DNA from: Mytilus edulis | Lineage: Eukaryota; Mollusca; Bivalvia; Mytilida; Mytilidae | Direction of reading: 5' to 3' | Length of the DNA stretch: 64,000 nucleotides | Assembly: GCF_963676685.1 (NCBI RefSeq) | Contig: NC_092346.1 | Coordinates: forward strand, 25,991,133-26,055,132 | Shown here: positions 62,001 through 64,000 of the stretch, piece by piece | How positions within the stretch are numbered: the first letter of the stretch is position 1 | Layout: each line of letters begins with the position of its first letter | Made by a program: the position numbers and the translations under genes | The notes under the pieces: model-generated | What the model was told of the DNA's origin: nothing | Seen by the model: only the letters and a program-made list of their open reading frames with translations | Database searches by the model: none

Positions 62001-63575
62001 CTTGGGGAGCAATTTGAATGGAGAGAACATAATTTTATTAATAAAACCTCTTCATTCTATACATTCATTGCCAAAGGGAAGCTTGTTTGAATCTAACCAA
62101 TTTTACACAGTTCTCAAACGAGAGCTTACTTTAGAAGTATATTTATATTCGGTTATAGCTATATTAGCAGGGTTTGTGGCACCGTTAAAGTCCACAATTC
62201 CTCTAGGGTTGATTTTTTTCTTCGGTATAACCTCCATTTACTCAATTGTCTTTGTTATATATATTCTAGTAGTTACATTGATATAGTTTTCGGGGGCCTT
62301 TATAGTTTGCTGTTCGGTGTGAGCCAATGCTCCGTGTTGGAAACCGTACTTTGGCCTATGATGGTTTACTTTTACGAATAGTGACTTAGATGGAGAGTTT
62401 TCTAATTGCCACTCATACCACATCTTCTTATATTGTTCTGCTCATTATTAGTCAATGATATGTTCTAATTACTCAAGCATTTTACTTTACAATGACTACA
62501 AAGGTGATAAATTTTAGTATATGCAGCCTCCTGTATAGATAACTCCTGTTTCCTTTGAATCTTAAATAACAAATAAGATAAAACAAACATTTACAATATA
62601 AAGCAAAGATAGGAAGGAAAATAAAAAAAAAATGTGTGGCGCTAATACGCTTCCGTAGATATAGTACTGTCTGTTTTTGTAATATTTTCTTTTCTAGGCA
62701 CACATATGGTAAAACAAAAGTTTTGGAAGACGGATCAGTAGGTGGACTGCAAGTTTACATGATATCTACAGACCTAATACGCTTCCGTAGATATAGAACT
62801 GTCTGTTTTTGTAATATTTTCTTTTCTAGGCACACATATGGTAAAACAAAAGTTTTGGAAGACGGATCAGTAGGTGGACTGCAAGTTTACATGATATCTA
62901 CAGACCTACCTCCAAATGGAACGGTTGTTGTCAAAAAAGGACAAAAGTCTTCTTATTTATTTTTAACTTCCATAGACACTGAAAAGGGTCCAGCACTGAA
63001 TGCGTTCAATAAAGGTAATGTTTCTTTATAAGGCACTTTTATATAGTACTAAACATACTGGCATTCTTATGCATGTAAGTATTTGTTGAAATGAAAATAT
63101 TGTATATTTAAGAAAATTAAATTTACACTCGTAACTAATATTCTACGCCCTGATACTTAAAAAAACTCTAAATTATTACCTTTTATGCACTCCATGTTAA
63201 TGTATAATGATTTTCCTAAGTTGATTGTTTAACCTTTTAGTTTTAGTTTTGTTGTTTCATTTTTATCATCACTTTAAGTGTAGGTTTTCGATCACTTCTC
63301 TATTTAAACCTTTTATTGCATTTGCTCTCGTTTTATCTTTTAAATTCCTAGGTGTTTCTGAGTACTTTAATGATGTACTAGAAGACCAACATATCAAAGC
63401 GTGGAGAAACATTTGGGCCAATGGAAGAGTAGACATAATTGGTGATCCAGAGACTGCCAAAGTAACCTATGCTGCATACTACTACATTATAAGTTCTATC
63501 CCTATTACTAACGATAGCGACTTATCGTTTGTCGGCCTTTCACCAGGAGATCTTGCCCATGGGTCCTATTATAAG
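59014..63575 (+). CDS. PGGHG: GH65 glucosidase like PGGHG (ATHL1), N-terminal exons; continues past the window
   Basis: Exons on the plus strand: 59014-59252, 59945-60153, 60710-60911, 62698 (or 62830)-63014 and 63352-63575. All junctions keep phase. Exon 1 begins after an acceptor (CTTTCGTTTTAG), so the start codon lies in an unseen upstream exon. It encodes a hydrophobic run, ILFILIATIALAAL, that could be a signal or membrane anchor. Motifs shared with protein-glucosylgalactosylhydroxylysine glucosidase are LGNGHIATVVYTDTIYMNGL, YNG..VFSHRARIPS, YAHRSINQLMI, HIKAWRNIWANGRVDI, YYIISSIP and GLSPGDLAHGSYY. This enzyme removes glucose from the disaccharide on collagen hydroxylysine. The catalytic half lies beyond the window. 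The last donor reads AAG|GCAAGT, a GC-AG type. Exon 4 starts with a duplicated 132-bp block. A TIR element sits in the intron before exon 4. Confidence 0.85.
61415..62660. mobile_element. TIR element in the GH65 gene intron
   Basis: The left end ACGGAAGCGTATTAGCGCCA followed by CACATTTTTT...CCTATCTTTG is mirrored at the right end (CAAAGATAGGAAGGAAAATA, then ATGTGTGGCGCTAATACGCT TCCGT). The terminal inverted repeats are about 60 bp with few mismatches. The interior holds no transposase that I can recognise. Short tandem units of TTTGCGATATAACGCAAACA lie just inside the left end, and a piece of the common GAGCCAATGC/CATACCACATCTTCTTA repeat lies near the right. This is a non-autonomous DNA-transposon structure of about 1.25 kb. 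Confidence 0.7.
62642..62905. repeat. In-frame 132-bp tandem duplication over an intron-exon boundary
   Basis: Two units, 62642-62773 and 62774-62905, differ at one visible base (TAGTACTG against TAGAACTG). Each contains 24 bp of the TIR element's end (CTAATACGCTTCCGTAGATA), a pyrimidine tract, an acceptor TTTTCTAG and 25 codons of exon 4 (HTYGKTKVLEDGSVGG...). The length is a multiple of three and neither unit has a stop in the coding frame. Confidence 0.9.
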
Positions 63576-64000
63576 GCAAGTATTACCATATCAGAATAAG
63601 GCAAGTATTTATTAGTTAAAAAAATGAAAATAACATGTTATACATTTCATGCGTCCGAAACACTTTTTTAGATTTACCTACTTGAGCACCGCTCAAAGCC
63701 GAATATTTGAAAGCCAAGGAAGTAGAAGAACCTAAACAGCTGAAGAACTTTATAACCAAAAAGGACCTTAAACCTTTATATCAATTTTATTCGGGAAATC
63801 AGTAAATTGAACTGACTCGAATATTTATTTGTTTTAGTATTCAAAAAATATTGCCCGAATAAAAAGAGATTTGCAAAAATTAGCTGGTATTGGTACAACT
63901 GATTTTCAAAAACTACAAGAGAAATAAGTTGCATATGTTTTTATCATTTGACTTGAACTCTTACACATACAATGCTGTGCGATAGCGACTAACGCCTTTC

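Noticed and set aside
62002-62286. 94-codon frame with membrane-like segments inside the TIR element
   Set aside because: No transposase or other domain motif, and its end runs into a common repeat. Insufficient support.

Overview
This window looks like nuclear DNA from a bivalve mollusc, most likely a mytilid mussel. The evidence is AT-rich sequence, small exons with GT-AG introns, TATA-box promoters, dense nested repeats, Penelope-like elements with an N-terminal GIY-YIG domain (the Naiad group, reported as abundant in bivalves), hammerhead-ribozyme repeats and an ependymin-related gene cluster. The species assignment is inference; no search could be run.

Layout. 1-15 kb is repeat-rich. 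It holds a two-exon fragment of an unrecognised lysine/glutamate-rich gene on the minus strand (8877-10281) and a paralogous last exon at 1953-2314. 15.6-56.5 kb carries four complete ependymin-related (EPDR) genes in tandem, all on the minus strand: 15627-19105, 23536-35810, 39268-44778 and 51729-56544. Each has five coding exons with the same intron phases. They encode secreted proteins of 192-196 residues with a signal peptide, four shared cysteines and an N-glycosylation sequon. Three promoters pair GATA motifs with a TATA box just upstream of the start; the fourth is weaker. The differences in gene length come from mobile DNA in the introns. 59.0-63.6 kb holds the first five recognisable coding exons of a plus-strand GH65 gene resembling PGGHG (ATHL1), the collagen glucosylgalactosyl-hydroxylysine glucosidase. 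It runs out of the window and contains an in-frame 132-bp duplication of an exon start.

Mobile DNA. A near-complete Naiad-type retroelement sits in intron 3 of the second EPDR gene. It has one uninterrupted 1004-codon ORF (zinc finger, GIY-YIG nuclease, reverse transcriptase) and two apparently identical 374-bp pseudo-LTRs set 4751 bp apart. Decayed relatives lie at 7.7, 46.2 and 48.4 kb. The most interesting layer is a set of small repeats carrying type I hammerhead ribozymes. They resemble animal retrozymes, with monomers of about 352-371 bp, and occur as tandem arrays at 32.85-34.6 kb and 40.2-40.6 kb and as scattered relics. Several keep every catalytic core base. The monomers also share a covarying stem-loop with the 5' leader of the Naiad element. 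That suggests the small repeats use the Naiad machinery. Other repeats include a 99-bp satellite nested in a tandem array of about 460 bp, several fold-back elements, a tRNA-like palindrome and LINE relics.

All coordinates and splice sites were read by eye. Family names rest on recognised motifs, not on searches.
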